Positions 24,250 to 36,823 of a stretch of DNA of 64,000 nt are shown in pieces. The DNA comes from Taenia hydatigena. Its lineage: Eukaryota > Platyhelminthes > Cestoda > Cyclophyllidea > Taeniidae. The position numbers and the translations under genes were made by a program. The stretch covers positions 22,371 through 86,370 of the forward strand of contig JADWOT020001564.1 in NCBI GenBank assembly GCA_036345935.2, given 5' to 3'. Position 1 is the stretch's first letter. Each line of letters starts with the position of its first letter. Under the pieces are notes generated by a model. The model saw only the letters and a list, made by a program, of their open reading frames with translations. It searched no databases and was not told the origin of the DNA.

Positions 24250-26690
24250 TCACCTTTCAAGCATGGCGCGTTTCTGTGGTTTTTTTACTTCACTATCCCA
24301 AATCCTATTCCCATGTTACTGGTGGTGACCTACTTTCGTTACATCAGCACTTAAAATGCGGTCCAATCAGAAGTTGAGCCGCATGTTGTTTTCTCAAGCC
24401 GCATCGCTCGTCAACCAAAGTCCGTTCCCAGCTGCTAAGTAACTCAGGGAGCAAATAAGTTCATTTGACAAGTTACACTTCATCTAATCGATCTTTTCTC
24501 TAACAGATCATCAAGTACGATCTGTTGCCTTATTTCTACCAATTATACAGCTCCACACCGTAGACACAACTATATTTCTGCGAAGTTTGTCACGTTTCGC
24601 ATTGTGCAGTCAGTGATTCGTGATCCACGATGCATAGATCCCATCAGTACATAAAATGAGTACGGCTGAATTCATTAGTACGTAATACGACTGCTGCGTA
24701 TGCATGATGGACCCGCATTGGCGAATGTACTGTGTCGAATGCCCTGTAGTTGGACGACTCAGTTCAAAGGAGCTGTCAATTTGCCCATCGCGACCCATGG
24801 TTCAAGAACATCAGCACTTTTCACAAACGTTAATTTCTTTGTATTTACTAACCCAAATATAGTCTCCTTATTGTGACATATTTTCCTTCTCCTTCGAACC
24901 TAATTTAGTGGCTTTTAAAAAGAACTAGAATGGGTTTGTTTGGTGGTTTATGAACTATGATTGTTAGGAAAAGGATTCAAAGGGCACACATACTATGCTT
25001 GGAAAGGCGAGAGGCAGATATGTTGTAGGCACCGCCGTAAAGGTATCTATGAGACAGCAGAATGGCAAATAGCGGGTAGCATCAGCAATTCACATGAAAT
25101 GTGGCAGGGGCGACCTCATGTGAAACACGCGATGCAGCAGCAACATGCCATCCACCTGTTATCGAATTCTCGACCCTCGCACATCATCGATTCTATCGCA
25201 CCAAAACAATTTTCTGTCTAAGGCCATATCCAATCGTTTGGATTGGTTTCCGCTTGGAAACAATGAACGCTGGGCAATGTGGTGTGGAAATTGTATTTGA
25301 GGGTTTGCACAACAATAAAACGAAGTCAGGTTCTCTAATCATGCAACTGGCGCACAAAATATTGAAGGAAAATTAGTTTTATTTTAGGCAAGGCACCTTA
25401 GCAAAACAGCAGTCGTCCTTATTGCTACTGCAACATCGCTACGCCTTAATGCCATAGTTAATGCTTTGCGACTGCAATTTTATGGTCATTTCAAGGCTCA
25501 GAATGTGGGCAGGTCTAGTATTGGTCACTTTAAGCCAATTGCCTTCCCATTATGGGAGTAGGGCATCCGAAATTGGTCAGTTAGGTTAATGGCATTAACA
25601 GGTATGGCAGTTCTTCGCTTGCAGATGACAATTCTAATCTATGGGCTCAAAGAAATGCAAAGTCGTTAGCCTATAAATGCCTTCCGTAAAAAGACTTTGA
25701 CTTGGTTTTGTAGTTTGTGACAATCTCGTGCATCCACTTTTCCGTTAAGCGCATCACTACATGGACCTATTTTACACACGAACTCACCACTGCAAAAAGC
25801 TTTCTAAAAGACTTGATGATTCAAACATGTGGTAGCTTAATGTGGTGGGATTCTTGGCACTAGCTACTGATAAAATATGCAAATACGTGTTCCTAAATAA
25901 AGTTGGGTCCAAGAGGAAAAAATACCGTAAATAATGCGATGGACGTCTTTTGGGGCGAGCAGATGTGGTGCTTGTGCATTAAAGAATTTACCGCAAGCAG
26001 TCCACTTGCTCCGAAAAGAGGAAGGATGAAAGGAGGCTGAAGGCCATAATGAAGAAGGTTGGCGTCCTGATACCTCACACAACTGCCTGCCTACACGGTC
26101 AAGGTTGTTCTCGACTCTAGACTGAAGGTCACCACATTGGTAAGTTGGAACGGCAAGATAAGCCAAAGGAAGGCAGTTGTTGCTGATGATGAAGAATCAT
26201 TGTGATGCAGCAGCCATCTTCGACCAACTCACGCGAACCGCACTGAGTGGACTACTTTGAATACAACCATGCGCCACTCTGACAACAAGGCTACATGACA
26301 GAACTACAGACAGTGGCACAGGAGGTTAAGGCTGCTCTGATGGGGCTAAGATGCACCAACGTTAGTACAGTTTACGATTGGCTCTTTGCAATTACCGAGA
26401 GAACCTTTTGCAAAGTCTTCTCATTCCAATTGGAGAGAATCTTAAGAACGTATAATGGTTTCTTCATGATCGCTGCGACTTAAAGGCTTTGTAGCCTTCA
26501 TCATTCACCTCTCTAACTGGATAACCACTTAGGAAGGAGGACCATCCCCTGGTAGTTTTGCTCGATGAAGCCCTTACGAGCTGTGCACCACTTCTTCTTC
26601 AATGCCAACGATGCACGAAGAAGCTAGAATGGCAATGCGGTTCATGAATCAGCTCATTTGCACTAGAAATGACGTTGCAAGGCATTCAAT
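24250..26690. other. Unassigned
   Basis: Short open frames occur on both strands (for example 24961-25221, 25101-25376 and 25864-26166) but none has supporting context. The stretch at 25290-25480 faintly resembles the outer edge of the palindrome arms (the block around TTTGAGGGTTTGCACA). Confidence 0.35.
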
Positions 26691-26699
26691 AACTAGTCA

Positions 26700-27700
26700 C
26701 TTCTAGATCTCAGCACCCTTTTTTATGACAATGTCAACTCCTTGCTGAAAAATCAATTGCTTCTGCTTTCATTTGATGCCAATGCCCAGCGTCTATGGCC
26801 GTTCTCTCCGCAGTGTTTGCTTTGTTTGTAGCCTTCTTTACCACTGGACGTCGAAGGACGATCAGTCGAGGTAAGGCGATCGCGTAACTTTCACACTTAA
26901 CGACACGCAACGACCCAATTTGTCAACGCCACTGTGAGGTTAACCTAACTCCTCTTTCGCCTTTCCTTCCTCCCCTTTTGGGGCCGCAGCATTTAAGCCT
27001 CGTCACTCCTGCCACACAGTCAACCTACCTCACCACTTTTTTAGCATGGTGGGTTCCAGTTGCCTCTATTTGCATCTTACCCTTCCTACATCTTTACTTA
27101 TGTTTACTTCTCTCACTTATGTCCTTGCTTTTCTCATTCACTATCTCAATTTTGACATCCCATTCCCACTTCACATACAATGGCGTATTTTGGTTTTGCT
27201 TCCCAAACAAGTTTGATTCTCTAACCTTCTGCCTGGGTTGGCATTCAGAATAAGCAGATTTCTTAATGAGGAGGACTCGGTGAATGCCTGCAACAGCATT
27301 CCTAGCTGGTGATGGAGTCGGTCAACTCGATGATCATCACAAGCATTGCTTTGACACATCGGATCTTGGAAGTGGCTTCGTAAACAACCATGTCGCGTGT
27401 TATTCTCTCACACCTCAATTGTCTACCGAGATCCACTTCCAGCTGCAGAATATCGCGTTAAGCAAGCTGAATCCTTCAGGCAATTCTTAACTCACACTAG
27501 GCAATTCTTGTCCCTATGGACCATCAACTACGGTCTCATGATTCATTCCAACCTACACTTCATCTTCACACTGCATAAACAACTACATATCTGTCACATC
27601 ACGCGCTTTACGTTGACAAATCCCTGGAAAGTGCTCCACATCGTATAGATCACATCAATATCTCTTGTAAAGACGGTAAACTGCAGGTCGTAGTGAACAA
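26700..27700 (-). repeat. Dispersed repeat family copy, mixed orientation
   Basis: The block at 26865-27030 matches 24115-24240. Sequence around 26960-27000 is the inverse of the purine-rich blocks at 28300, 28860 and 40925. The segment 27380-27650 resembles the inverse of 23490-23800. Internal rearrangement makes this a composite. Confidence 0.65.
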
Positions 27701-27779
27701 GTTGTAACGCTTTAGCAGGTATGTGGTTGTCAATGCAGCATGGAGATAGGAAGTAGGTCAGAATAAATCACAAGGCCGT

Positions 27780-29000
27780 AAGTTGATAATCCGTGAGGGG
27801 AAGATTAGACCAGCCCGGATTTGTAATTGGCTAGAGGATTCCGCTTGATTTATGCAATATTTCACAAGTGGAAGTGAACTTTAGTGGACATCTGATAAAA
27901 TAGGTGAAAATAACATGCAGCACAACTGCTTATTGAGCCACCTTCAAGTGTTGATGTGCCTAAGCAGCACTTGTGAGGACTGTCAAGTTGAGAAAAATCC
28001 ATTGTTAGTCAGGAAGAGTGTCGCAGGCCTCCATTAAGTTCTCCACATTAAGGCATTCGCATATTCTAAGTACCACTTTAGGTGGAAGGTCTGTAATTCG
28101 AATTCGTTTTTAAAGTGAAACAAATTTTCACCATTGTCAATGACATGGAAATGAGATGAAACAAGCAGAAGAATGAATGTGGGGTGGTAAATGGAAGGAA
28201 GGAAGGAAGGAAGGGAAAACGGTAAGGGGGAAATAGAGACTACTGGAACTTACCATGCTGGACGGGTGATGGGTGGATTGATTGTGTGAAAGAAGTGACG
28301 CATTTTAAATGCTGCGGCCTCGGAAGGGAAGAGAGGAAATGAGGGAGGGAATTGCCTGCAGCATAGAGATAATAGCCACTGCGGTCCATCGCAGCACACA
28401 GGCGACGAAGGCGCAACCAGCCAATGACAGCTCACTTAGTTGGATGTTTCTGTTCCGTGTGGATTAACACCATATTCAGGCGGTCGAGTGCACATCCGCA
28501 GAAAACGCAGCGACAGTCTGCCCTGTCCTTTTCTTCGGCATGGGCAGTTGAGAAGACTCTGGGCTCCCAGAACTCCTTAAGTTTTCCTAAAATTTCGGCC
28601 ATGATGCCAATGGTACAACTCGGGCAGGTCAGTGCTTCTGATTGGTTTCTAAAGAGGAACCAAATTATGCCACTGTTAGTGACATGGAAATGGGATGAGA
28701 AAATGCGATGCAGAACGAGACATGCAAGGACGTAAATGGGACGTGATAAAGATAACGAAGAGAGGTAAGACGCAAATGGAGGCTACTGGAACCCACCATG
28801 CTGGAAAGGGGATATCGTGTACATTGAATGTGTAACAGAGGTGACGAAGTTTAAATGCTGCGGTCTCGGAAAGGAGGAAGAAAGGAAGGATGGAGAGCGA
28901 GGAAGTGGATTAATCTTACAATGGCGTTTCGTGTCGCCTGGTGTGATTGTGACGCGATCGTCTCACCTCGACCGATTGGCCTTGGTTGTCCAATTGTAAA
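27780..29000 (+). repeat. Dispersed repeat family copy with internal duplication
   Basis: 27780-27900 aligns with 4980-5080, and 28620-28740 aligns with 5280-5400 and 40705-40825. A block with a TGCTGCGGxCTCGGAAgGG core appears twice in tandem (about 28260-28350 and 28800-28890) and again at about 40870-40970. These copies are diverged and none keeps a long frame. Confidence 0.7.
28192..28214 (+). repeat. (GGAA)n microsatellite
   Basis: About five and a half perfect GGAA units within a purine-rich stretch. Confidence 0.9.
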
Positions 29001-29039
29001 GAAGGATGAAAACAAAGCAGGTGCCGTGGAGACAACATG

Positions 29040-30790
29040 AACTTTTTCAATGGCATAATGCTGCCAAGAAAGACAGCAGGTCTTCTAACACCGAAAGCAG
29101 ACGTCAACAGTAAAGCATGCACTGTAGCCTTCCTCTTAACTACAGCAGTCAAGTAGGCTGTAGGTATGAGCTTCCAGTCATGAAGCTAAAACTGGGACAC
29201 GAATCGCCACCGACAATGCTTCTGACCGGATCAATTGACGTATAAGCGATTGTCGCTCCGCTGTATAACTCCCTCACTCTTTCACACGTTGATCCCATTG
29301 CCCCACTGTTCACGGATTCTCAAAGCCAGCTGAATTGAGTTCGCATGTGACGCCATTAAGAAAAAGTGAGAAACTCACGTCTTGTCGAGCAAGCTACCCA
29401 ATAGTCATGGTTTAGTCAAGACACCTCAGAGACGCCTTTTCTGCAGAGTGAACCACGTCGGTGAAAGGCGTTCGGTTAGTGTACGTGTTGACCAAGTTTC
29501 TTACAAAGTTTCAAAGACGTTCCATAAAGGACTTGCATTTCCTTAGTCTACGGGGTAAATTTTCATCTTAAAGGGTCACAGTAAATCTCTTTCAGACCAC
29601 TCGTCAATTGCTATTACTTGATTTCATGCTGTCGTCGGCTTTGGCAGGACACTCGAATGTGCTAATCAGTTAGAGTTAGGCGTCAATCCAATTTTGCGCT
29701 AATTGGTTTCACTAAACGCATTTATGCATTGCAATCATTTTCCTTCTTCTAATGCTAAATTTGTTAACCGGAAACAAGAACTCAGAGGGCACTTTGAGAA
29801 GCTGACGCTGAATTCTCTCGAATCGCAAAAAGACAAGCAAGGTGTACAGTCGATCAAGCTCTCGTCTCTCCCTCCTTGATCTCCAGTTCCTTAAAACGAA
29901 GGGAGTGATGACGTGTAGGTGGCAATCGTCATCAGTAGTACAACAAACGAAGTATAGCGATGAGAGCTACGCTCGTTTAAGTGGGTCTGCTTCTCTCTCT
30001 TAGAGGCAAATAGATGCGATTCGGTATGAGCAAGCACGTTTATTAAGCGTTTTTTCGCCAAATAGCAGGATTCAGCCAACTACATCTAGTTCAAGCACAC
30101 CGACGTACCAAAGCAGCATGGCATCTGTCAACATTAGCACGTAGCAATAAAGTGACAGCTTGTTACTTAAGTAATCATGCAGAAAAGAGTCAGGTTTGAA
30201 TGCCTGACTATTCCACCAACCAGCCAACTACCCATCCAGCTGACAAAAAGCCTTAACGAGTCCTAATACTTCGCACAGTAAGTTGCGAGCAAAGTGCTAG
30301 GAAAGTATGCAAGCACATATACAGGACTGGTAGAGACTGTTATTAGTTGGTGGGCTGATTAGTCCTTCTATGGCTAAGGCGACACCTCTTCAAATTCCAA
30401 TCTAGCTAGCTGACTTACTGGTAGGTTGGTGATGGCTCAATGAACCCATCGGAAAGTTGAATTAAGCAGGTGGTGAGCTCTAAATGAGTGAGTGTGCTGA
30501 GTGGCTGAATAACCCAGAGCCACAGTCACCTCGTTGTGGGCAGAGCCAACCAATCGGACTGCTGGTCTGTCTAATCATCCCACAGAACATAAACTCGATG
30601 GCATAGCCGAGTGATGAGAGTTGTATTGGAATCGAGTACGCTTCTCCCTCGAAGGCAGATGCCGACAATTTCATGACGCAAAACGTGTTTCACCGAATGC
30701 TTCGTGCGCCTAAACACTGACCCGACTTTCCAGCTCCAGCTTTCCAGAGCGTTAAGCCAGCCACATCGCAATTTTTACAATTCAGTGACA
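29040..30790. other. Intergenic, nothing supported
   Basis: No RNA gene, repeat pair or convincing coding frame was identified. Frames are short and overlap on both strands. Confidence 0.35.
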
Positions 30791-30793
30791 GTG

Positions 30794-32615
30794 CCATTGC
30801 CGAGCAGAGAATTGCCTTGCGCACCATGTTATTACTTACGTGGGCTGGATGGCTGTAATGCAGTCAACTTGGGCTTGGCGGGTTCAACTCCATCTTCAGC
30901 ATTAGCGCACACTGACAAGCGCTTACCTATGCACAGCACAGCCTTTTAAAGGTGTTTGGAGTCGATTTGGACCATCTGCCGATAAGTTGTTGGGGGTGCC
31001 ACTTCAGCTATTTATTCATGCTTTCCCTCTTATCCATCAAACACAGGCAATTTCCTATCAGTACTGACTGTTTTACGAGCAGCTCTAAGGATATAAGTTG
31101 ACCTCCTTTATTGGTTTTAAGCCTCCAAGTGTGAGAAAGTGATACCTTTTTGCAAGAGTCCTGTTACTTCGTCACCTGGTTACTATTCCCACCATCTACC
31201 ATCATTGATCACCATCAGTGCGCATTGCCTTTAGTTGTCCATCAGACTAATACATTCGAACAGTTTTGCTCACCTTCCACTGCCAGCAACATGATGAACA
31301 TTATATAGCAGAGAGGGTCTACGAGTTTAATCCAACCCAAAACAATGCTATTGTTCTAGCATCTCCCAGTGCAATGGAAGTCACGCTTTATGATGACATA
31401 CCCTGATAAAGCCACTTTGGACGGTCACGAGCAACTGTGGTGTAAGGACGGCCTCCAGACAGAGCGCGACTGCTCCTTTGTGTGCAATCACTGTATGTAA
31501 TAGCAATAGTTTGTCAACGCATTCACGAAGATGTACAATAAGTTTAGCGCTTGTCCCTTCCTCCTTAGCCTTCGTTCTCATGCAATGAGAAGAGTGAGAT
31601 CAGGAAGCCTTATTCACCCTCTGACTGTCCTTCAAGACCTCAGCGATTGTAGGCTCTTCGCTTATTCATTATTCCTCAAATCCAGAGGAAGTAGGAAGAA
31701 GTGCACGATGTAACAAAAATTCTTTAAATCATGCGATCATACTATAAAGGTGAGGAGAAAAGGAATTGTGAAGAACGGACAAAGGAGGCCACTGGCTCTT
31801 AGTTGCATAAAACTGACTTATATAAACTAAGGACTTCAGGTTTTGGCCCTTCGTTACATCACTTTCCTCACACAATCCATTAACATGCAGGCAGTCTTGT
31901 CTTGCATTCCCTCAAAACAAGCAGAGAAAGAGCAGGCACCGAAAAATTTATGTTGGTGATTGGATTAACGAGAAAGATTGATGAAGTTTGTGCTGGTCTA
32001 GAGGGTACTTTTCCCCTTCGAAGGCACACGGCGACGATTCCGTGACAAGAAGCGTGTTCGTCGAATGCTTTCTTTTGAATAGTGAGAAAGAAACTCACTC
32101 AAGCACACCCGTATCAGGCGTGTCAACGCGACAAAACCGCTTCACAATGATGCAGTAGTGAATCTGGCAGCTCAAATAAGTTCAGTTACGTGTGTGCCTG
32201 TGTCTCTGCCTACTCGTAGCAGGACCAGTTCTTCCCCCAGCATGCATAATCCTCATTATTCCACCTCATTACCTACGTCCCCAGTGATGGGGAATGACAC
32301 CCACTTGCATTCACTCCACTCATCCGAGCTAAAAAAGGCCAAATGAGGAAAGGTGAACACCCAGTCTATTAAAAACCTTTGCGAATGTGCCGACATACCA
32401 CTGTTGACATTGCAGCAGCTTCAATCCTCATAAAAGCCACCTCTCAGCCAAAGCGGATCGAAATCATTTAAAAGTGAAGTCTGCAATCATGGTGTGCCTC
32501 TTTCCTTTTTGGCACCAAATGGTGGCCTCATCACTAAGCAAGTGATGTCTGCACAGCTTGCCTACTTGGGATGGTTGTTCCATCTTAATTCATTTCAGAT
32601 TGCAAACTTGACCGT
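30794..32615 (-). repeat. Inverted repeat IR-A, right arm
   Basis: This is the reverse complement of about 585-2367, diverged by scattered substitutions and indels. Its outer end lies about 125 bp before the CAGT microsatellite and about 0.7 kb before the intact-looking antigen-like gene. Confidence 0.85.
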
Positions 32616-32738
32616 TGGCAGGACTTCCCTTCTAGAGTGATGATGAAAGGGCTATGTACCAGAGAAGCTTTTTCGCTGCCTAATGAGGTCCACTAAATCC
32701 ATCGGAATACCATTTGTAACATACAGCAAGTGTTGAAC

Positions 32739-32870
32739 CAGTCAGTCAGTCAGTCAGTCAGTCAGTCAGTCAGTCAGTCAGTCAGTCAGTCAGTCAGTCA
32801 GTCAGTCAGTCAGTCAGTCAGTCAGTCAGTCAGTCAGTCAGTCAGTCAGTCAGTCAGTCAGTCAGTCAGT
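32739..32870 (+). repeat. (CAGT)33 microsatellite
   Basis: 132 bp of uninterrupted CAGT, 33 units. The open frame across it (SQSV repeats) is a trivial product of the repeat and is not a gene. Confidence 0.98.
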
Positions 32871-33249
32871 GTGGCTGTTGGAGTTGGAACACAACTGCGC
32901 AGACGCAGAATGGGACACCGAAATCCCAATTTCGCTGCCTTCTCCCTCGCCTCATGACTAAAATCATGGCCAACGATAGCGCGTCGCGTCGCGTCGATGG
33001 AGGAATGCGAAAGCATATGATAAGCATTTCAATAATTAATTGTTTCACAATGCAGAAGTGCAGACTTCCGGTGTTGTGTATAAAGGACTAGTGACGAGGG
33101 GTAAAAGGAATTCGATGCGTCGAACTTCCTGCCGGTAAAGGGGAGGGAGTGGAAGGTGAGGACACCATGACTGACGGATGGATGGATGGGACGGGGGAGA
33201 GTGACGCGTGACATGACGAGGGAACCAATGGTCACCTTTCACATGGGTG

Positions 33250-33258
33250 TATAAAAAG
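33250..33258 (+). promoter_or_regulatory. TATA box upstream of the antigen-like gene
   Basis: TATAAAAAG, 43 nt before the ATG at 33293. Position and sequence suit a short-leader Pol II promoter. Confidence 0.65.
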
Positions 33259-33292
33259 ACGCAGCATATTTGAGGAGCATCATATCGTCGCG

Positions 33293-34221
33293 ATGCGGCT
33301 GGCTGTTGCAGTGGTAGCTGCGCTGGTCTACCTCACAGTTATGTGGTGGTGGTGGTGGTGGTGGACACACCGTCCTTTCGCAGAAGGCCATGGAGGTGGC
33401 AAGGGAGAGTGGCGCCGCCGGTAAGCAAGGCTGCTACGCTGCCAACCATGACCACTCTGCCAAATATTTCGCCTCGCTTCGCCAATTTCATGTTGACCAT
33501 GGACCCACGCTTCGTTCAGTACGTAGTGGAGAACCATCAGAACCTGTCAGCTCTTCTGACCAACATGGAGGCGAGCACCCTCCACTACGTCGCTCAGCAT
33601 GTGCCCAAATTTGGTGCACTCCTCTGCCATCTGCCCTCAACCACATTGAAGGAGGTCTTCCACAAGCTCTCCAACATTGACGAATTCATGAGGGGCATGG
33701 ATGCCGAGGTGGTGAAAGCTCTTGTGGCCAAAGTGCCCTCGCTCGCGAAGTATGCACCTGCAGCAGCAATGACGACTGCAGCGCCAGTGGCCAATGCAAC
33801 GGAGGAGCAGGAGGTGGAGGTGGAGCATCCTGCAGACGATGAGGAGAAGGTGGAGGTGGAGGCAATTGCACTTGGCAGGCTCATATTCACAGACGAGGAG
33901 CTAGAATTGGTGCGCGCCAAAATACCCCTCATTGATGAGGTGATTCGCATCTCGGATGCACATGAAGTCGTCGAAGCGCTCGATATGGCGCCAAACATCG
34001 CGAAAACCCTGATCAATTTGGACTCTACGAAGCTGGACAAGATTAATTCGCGTCTCTCCAATGACATCATGCCACTCGATCAACTGGTCGATACTGCGCG
34101 TTCGAACCCCCTTTGTAGACATTGCGTGAATGCGATGCTACTGTTGGCACAACAGTTGTTCGTTGGTAGTCTATTCCCTTCTGCAGAAGGACCCTTTTCC
34201 CTCCCTAATTGGTTCGTGTGA
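33293..34221 (+). CDS. Secreted tandem-helical-repeat protein, frame uncertain
   Basis: The family is not recognised. The ATG at 33293 opens MRLAVAVVAALVYLTV, a clear signal-peptide-like start, then reads a Trp run and stops at 33424. A second frame through the GTG/GGT run gives a Gly run followed by HTVLSQKAMEVARES, which resembles the Gly-rich to SQK stretch of the paralogue at 9330-9400. The third frame (33343-34221, 292 codons) holds the body. That body has NISPRFANFMLTMDPRF, four units of about 22-23 residues at residues 53-140 of that frame, an N-glycosylation site (NAT, 151-153), an acidic linker (153-173), and further repeat-like units at about 181-240. Either small introns join the frames or the copy is frameshifted twice. 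The best-preserved member of the family here, and the only one with a visible promoter. Confidence 0.6.
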
Positions 34222-36820
34222 TAATCGTTCACTCTTACATGTTTACTACAAACGTTTTCTATGTGAATGCAGTTCTCACTTGATGTTTGATGGGGAAGTG
34301 GAGTAGTCATTCGGAGGCTGAATAGATAAGATGAATATCTGAAGTGTTCGGCCCAAAATTTTACTAGCCCACTGCCATGAGTCAGTGCTGGTAGTCGGTT
34401 AGGGCATAGGCATCGTGGTGGCGGAATGGATTGTGGAGGCGTTAGTGGATCAGTTACCACGTACCTAGTAACGTTAAAACTCCTCTCAACAAAATCCACC
34501 ATCAATTTATCGCTCAAAGTGTCGTACAGCAAGAAGTGAACGCGTTCACTTTACCCAAGTTACAAGTCTCTTCATCAAGTTGGACCGCACTAATCGGAAC
34601 TTACCCTTACCAAAATAACAAACCACTTAAAAACAGCTAAAGCAATCTTACTTAATCGCAAGAAGCATTGTGCAGTAAAGAAATCAACGCGAATAGGCAG
34701 TGGAAGCAGAAAACAAAAAGTCTACACAGCACCTGCAACTATTTCTGATACGGTTGGTCTAACATATAAACTAATAAAGAAAGCAAAAACATAAGTGTAT
34801 AAGTATACATATAATTGGTGTTTAATCACAAAAAGCACCAAGCAACTAATTGCCAAGCACTTGCTAAGGGCATAGCTCCTCCCCACAAAATCAAGCCTCA
34901 TTAAGCGAATTCCAACGTCATTAAAAACAAACAGTCCAACAAACTACCAAAACAGCCATAATTTATCGCTATGCGGCAAAAATGCACGTAAGGAGACCTT
35001 GCTCTTGAAATGTAACCGTCTTAACAGCCACATTTAGAAGCTTTTGCGTTTACTCCAGCAAGTATGTGTACAAAGGAAGCGATTCGACACTTTAAAAGCC
35101 CAATAAGAACTAACGATCAAAAACTAAAAGAGGTACTAAAAACTTGCTAGGTTTCTAACCATTGACGGCGGATAGGACGCCTTAATCCGAAACAGTGATC
35201 CCAGAAACGACCAGCGCTTAAGCGAGCCGTGTACAAATCCGACCAATCACTTCAAAGTTTGCCCGGTATAACAAACAAACTCTTAATTTTTATGTATTTT
35301 TGACAAGACAGCAAGTACTGCTAACGCTAATAACTTTGACTTAAGCATAGAATTTAAGCAGCGACTGGTTAAAAGGACGACATGCAATAACTTGTCAAAA
35401 TTAAATTGATAATAAATATAAATAACTTATAAATGCATCATCATAGCGCAGTAAGGTTTGCCAGCAAAAAGCTAAAGTAATTTTGGTAAACGTATCTCCT
35501 CTTATCCCTTTCCGCCCTTACTATTGGAAGGCGGAGCATGCTTTGACATCATTATTATAGATCAGAGAGAAGATGCAGAAGGATATTGTAGAAGAGTTAA
35601 GGACGGTGGTGTACGCGCTCTGGAGAGGAACCGCATTGCTCTAAGACCAGGTTCAAAATTGTCCTTTCGCCTCTGGCCTACGATGCACGAATAAAAATAC
35701 AGGTATCACAAATTCAAATAGCAGCACGTGCTTTTATTTGCCATTTACCTGTAAATTCCAGTCTACTATAAGCATGTGTTACGCAGCAAAATTGATGCTT
35801 AACACGATTAAGCACAAATCATTGCTAATGATTTTGCACATCATTAATTAATCCAAAAGGGTTTAGCGACTTTTCATAATTTAATCAACTACGGCTCTAA
35901 GGTCGTTTAAGGTCTTCAATGGGTGACTGGCTTGTGCATTCTGCTGCGTGTTGTGTTGGTTTGCCTCTCTTCTCATTTAGTTGGATAGTTTTACCAATGA
36001 TTGAGAGCCAGCGGTTGTTAAGAAATGGGTACTCTGTCTGTTTGGGCCCAGTGCAGTGATGAAAGTGGGTTAGTTTAGTCTATGGGCATGTTCATAGTGA
36101 ATGAATAGAAGTGTGAATGAATGCGCTTGAAGAACTGCTGATTAGGCGTCATTACAATAAAATCAGAAGAGCTCCCAAAGTCAAAGTTAGGTTGGGAGCA
36201 TATGCACTAGTTATTTTGTGTGCCTATTTATGAGACCGCAGCGATACTTTCGTGCACGGAATGGATTAATTTATTCTTTCTAATTCAGGAATACAGTGTT
36301 TGTCGATGCGTTTGCATTTTCACGAATTGACTGAACCTTCTGAGGCTGCTCTCATAACGTTTCTTTATAAAGACCATTCTCCTTATTTTGTAGCACATGT
36401 GCGCGTGGCATGTGTTTCATGCCACCAAATCACGGCTAGCAGGAATGCCTTTTGGATTCGAAACAATAAAGTTGATGAAGGACACTTGCATGCTGTGGTT
36501 TTTGTGGCGGAGGGACTGATTGGTTAGAGCAACTAACTGTAGTTAGCGTGGTTATCTAGGTGAAGCAGGCATTGCTGTTGGTTGTGGTGATGAACATTTC
36601 TGTCAAACAGACGAAGCCTAGTTTGTCTAGACATTGCTTCTGGCGGCAGGGATTCACTGCAACTTGGGTGGTGTTTGCTGGTTTACTTTGCGATGTGGGC
36701 TCATGACTATGAGTACTTCGTGGAGTGTGTGCAAACACATGGTGTAGAAGTTGATTTGTAGGGAAGCTTTGAGTCCAGTCCTGTCTTGTGTAAAGAAATT
36801 GGCTATCTGCACAAAAAGTC
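34222..36820. other. AT-rich intergenic region with strand asymmetry
   Basis: About 34560-35450 is strikingly A-rich on the plus strand, with many AAAC/AAAG runs and no open frame above 60 codons on either strand. A candidate AATAAA (34773) lies about 550 bp after the antigen-like gene. From 36300 to 36840 there are short frames only. Confidence 0.45.
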
Positions 36821-36823
36821 CCA

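Noticed and set aside
32730..32957. Open frame with many SQSV repeats
   Set aside because: It is the translation of the CAGT microsatellite and has no flanking coding evidence.
33594..34070. 158-codon minus frame rich in Ser/Thr
   Set aside because: It is antisense to the helical-repeat gene and arises from its acidic and Ala-rich codons.
34560..35450. Possible mitochondrial insert
   Set aside because: The reverse strand is T-rich as in flatworm mitochondria, but no extended frame or rRNA-like segment could be read.
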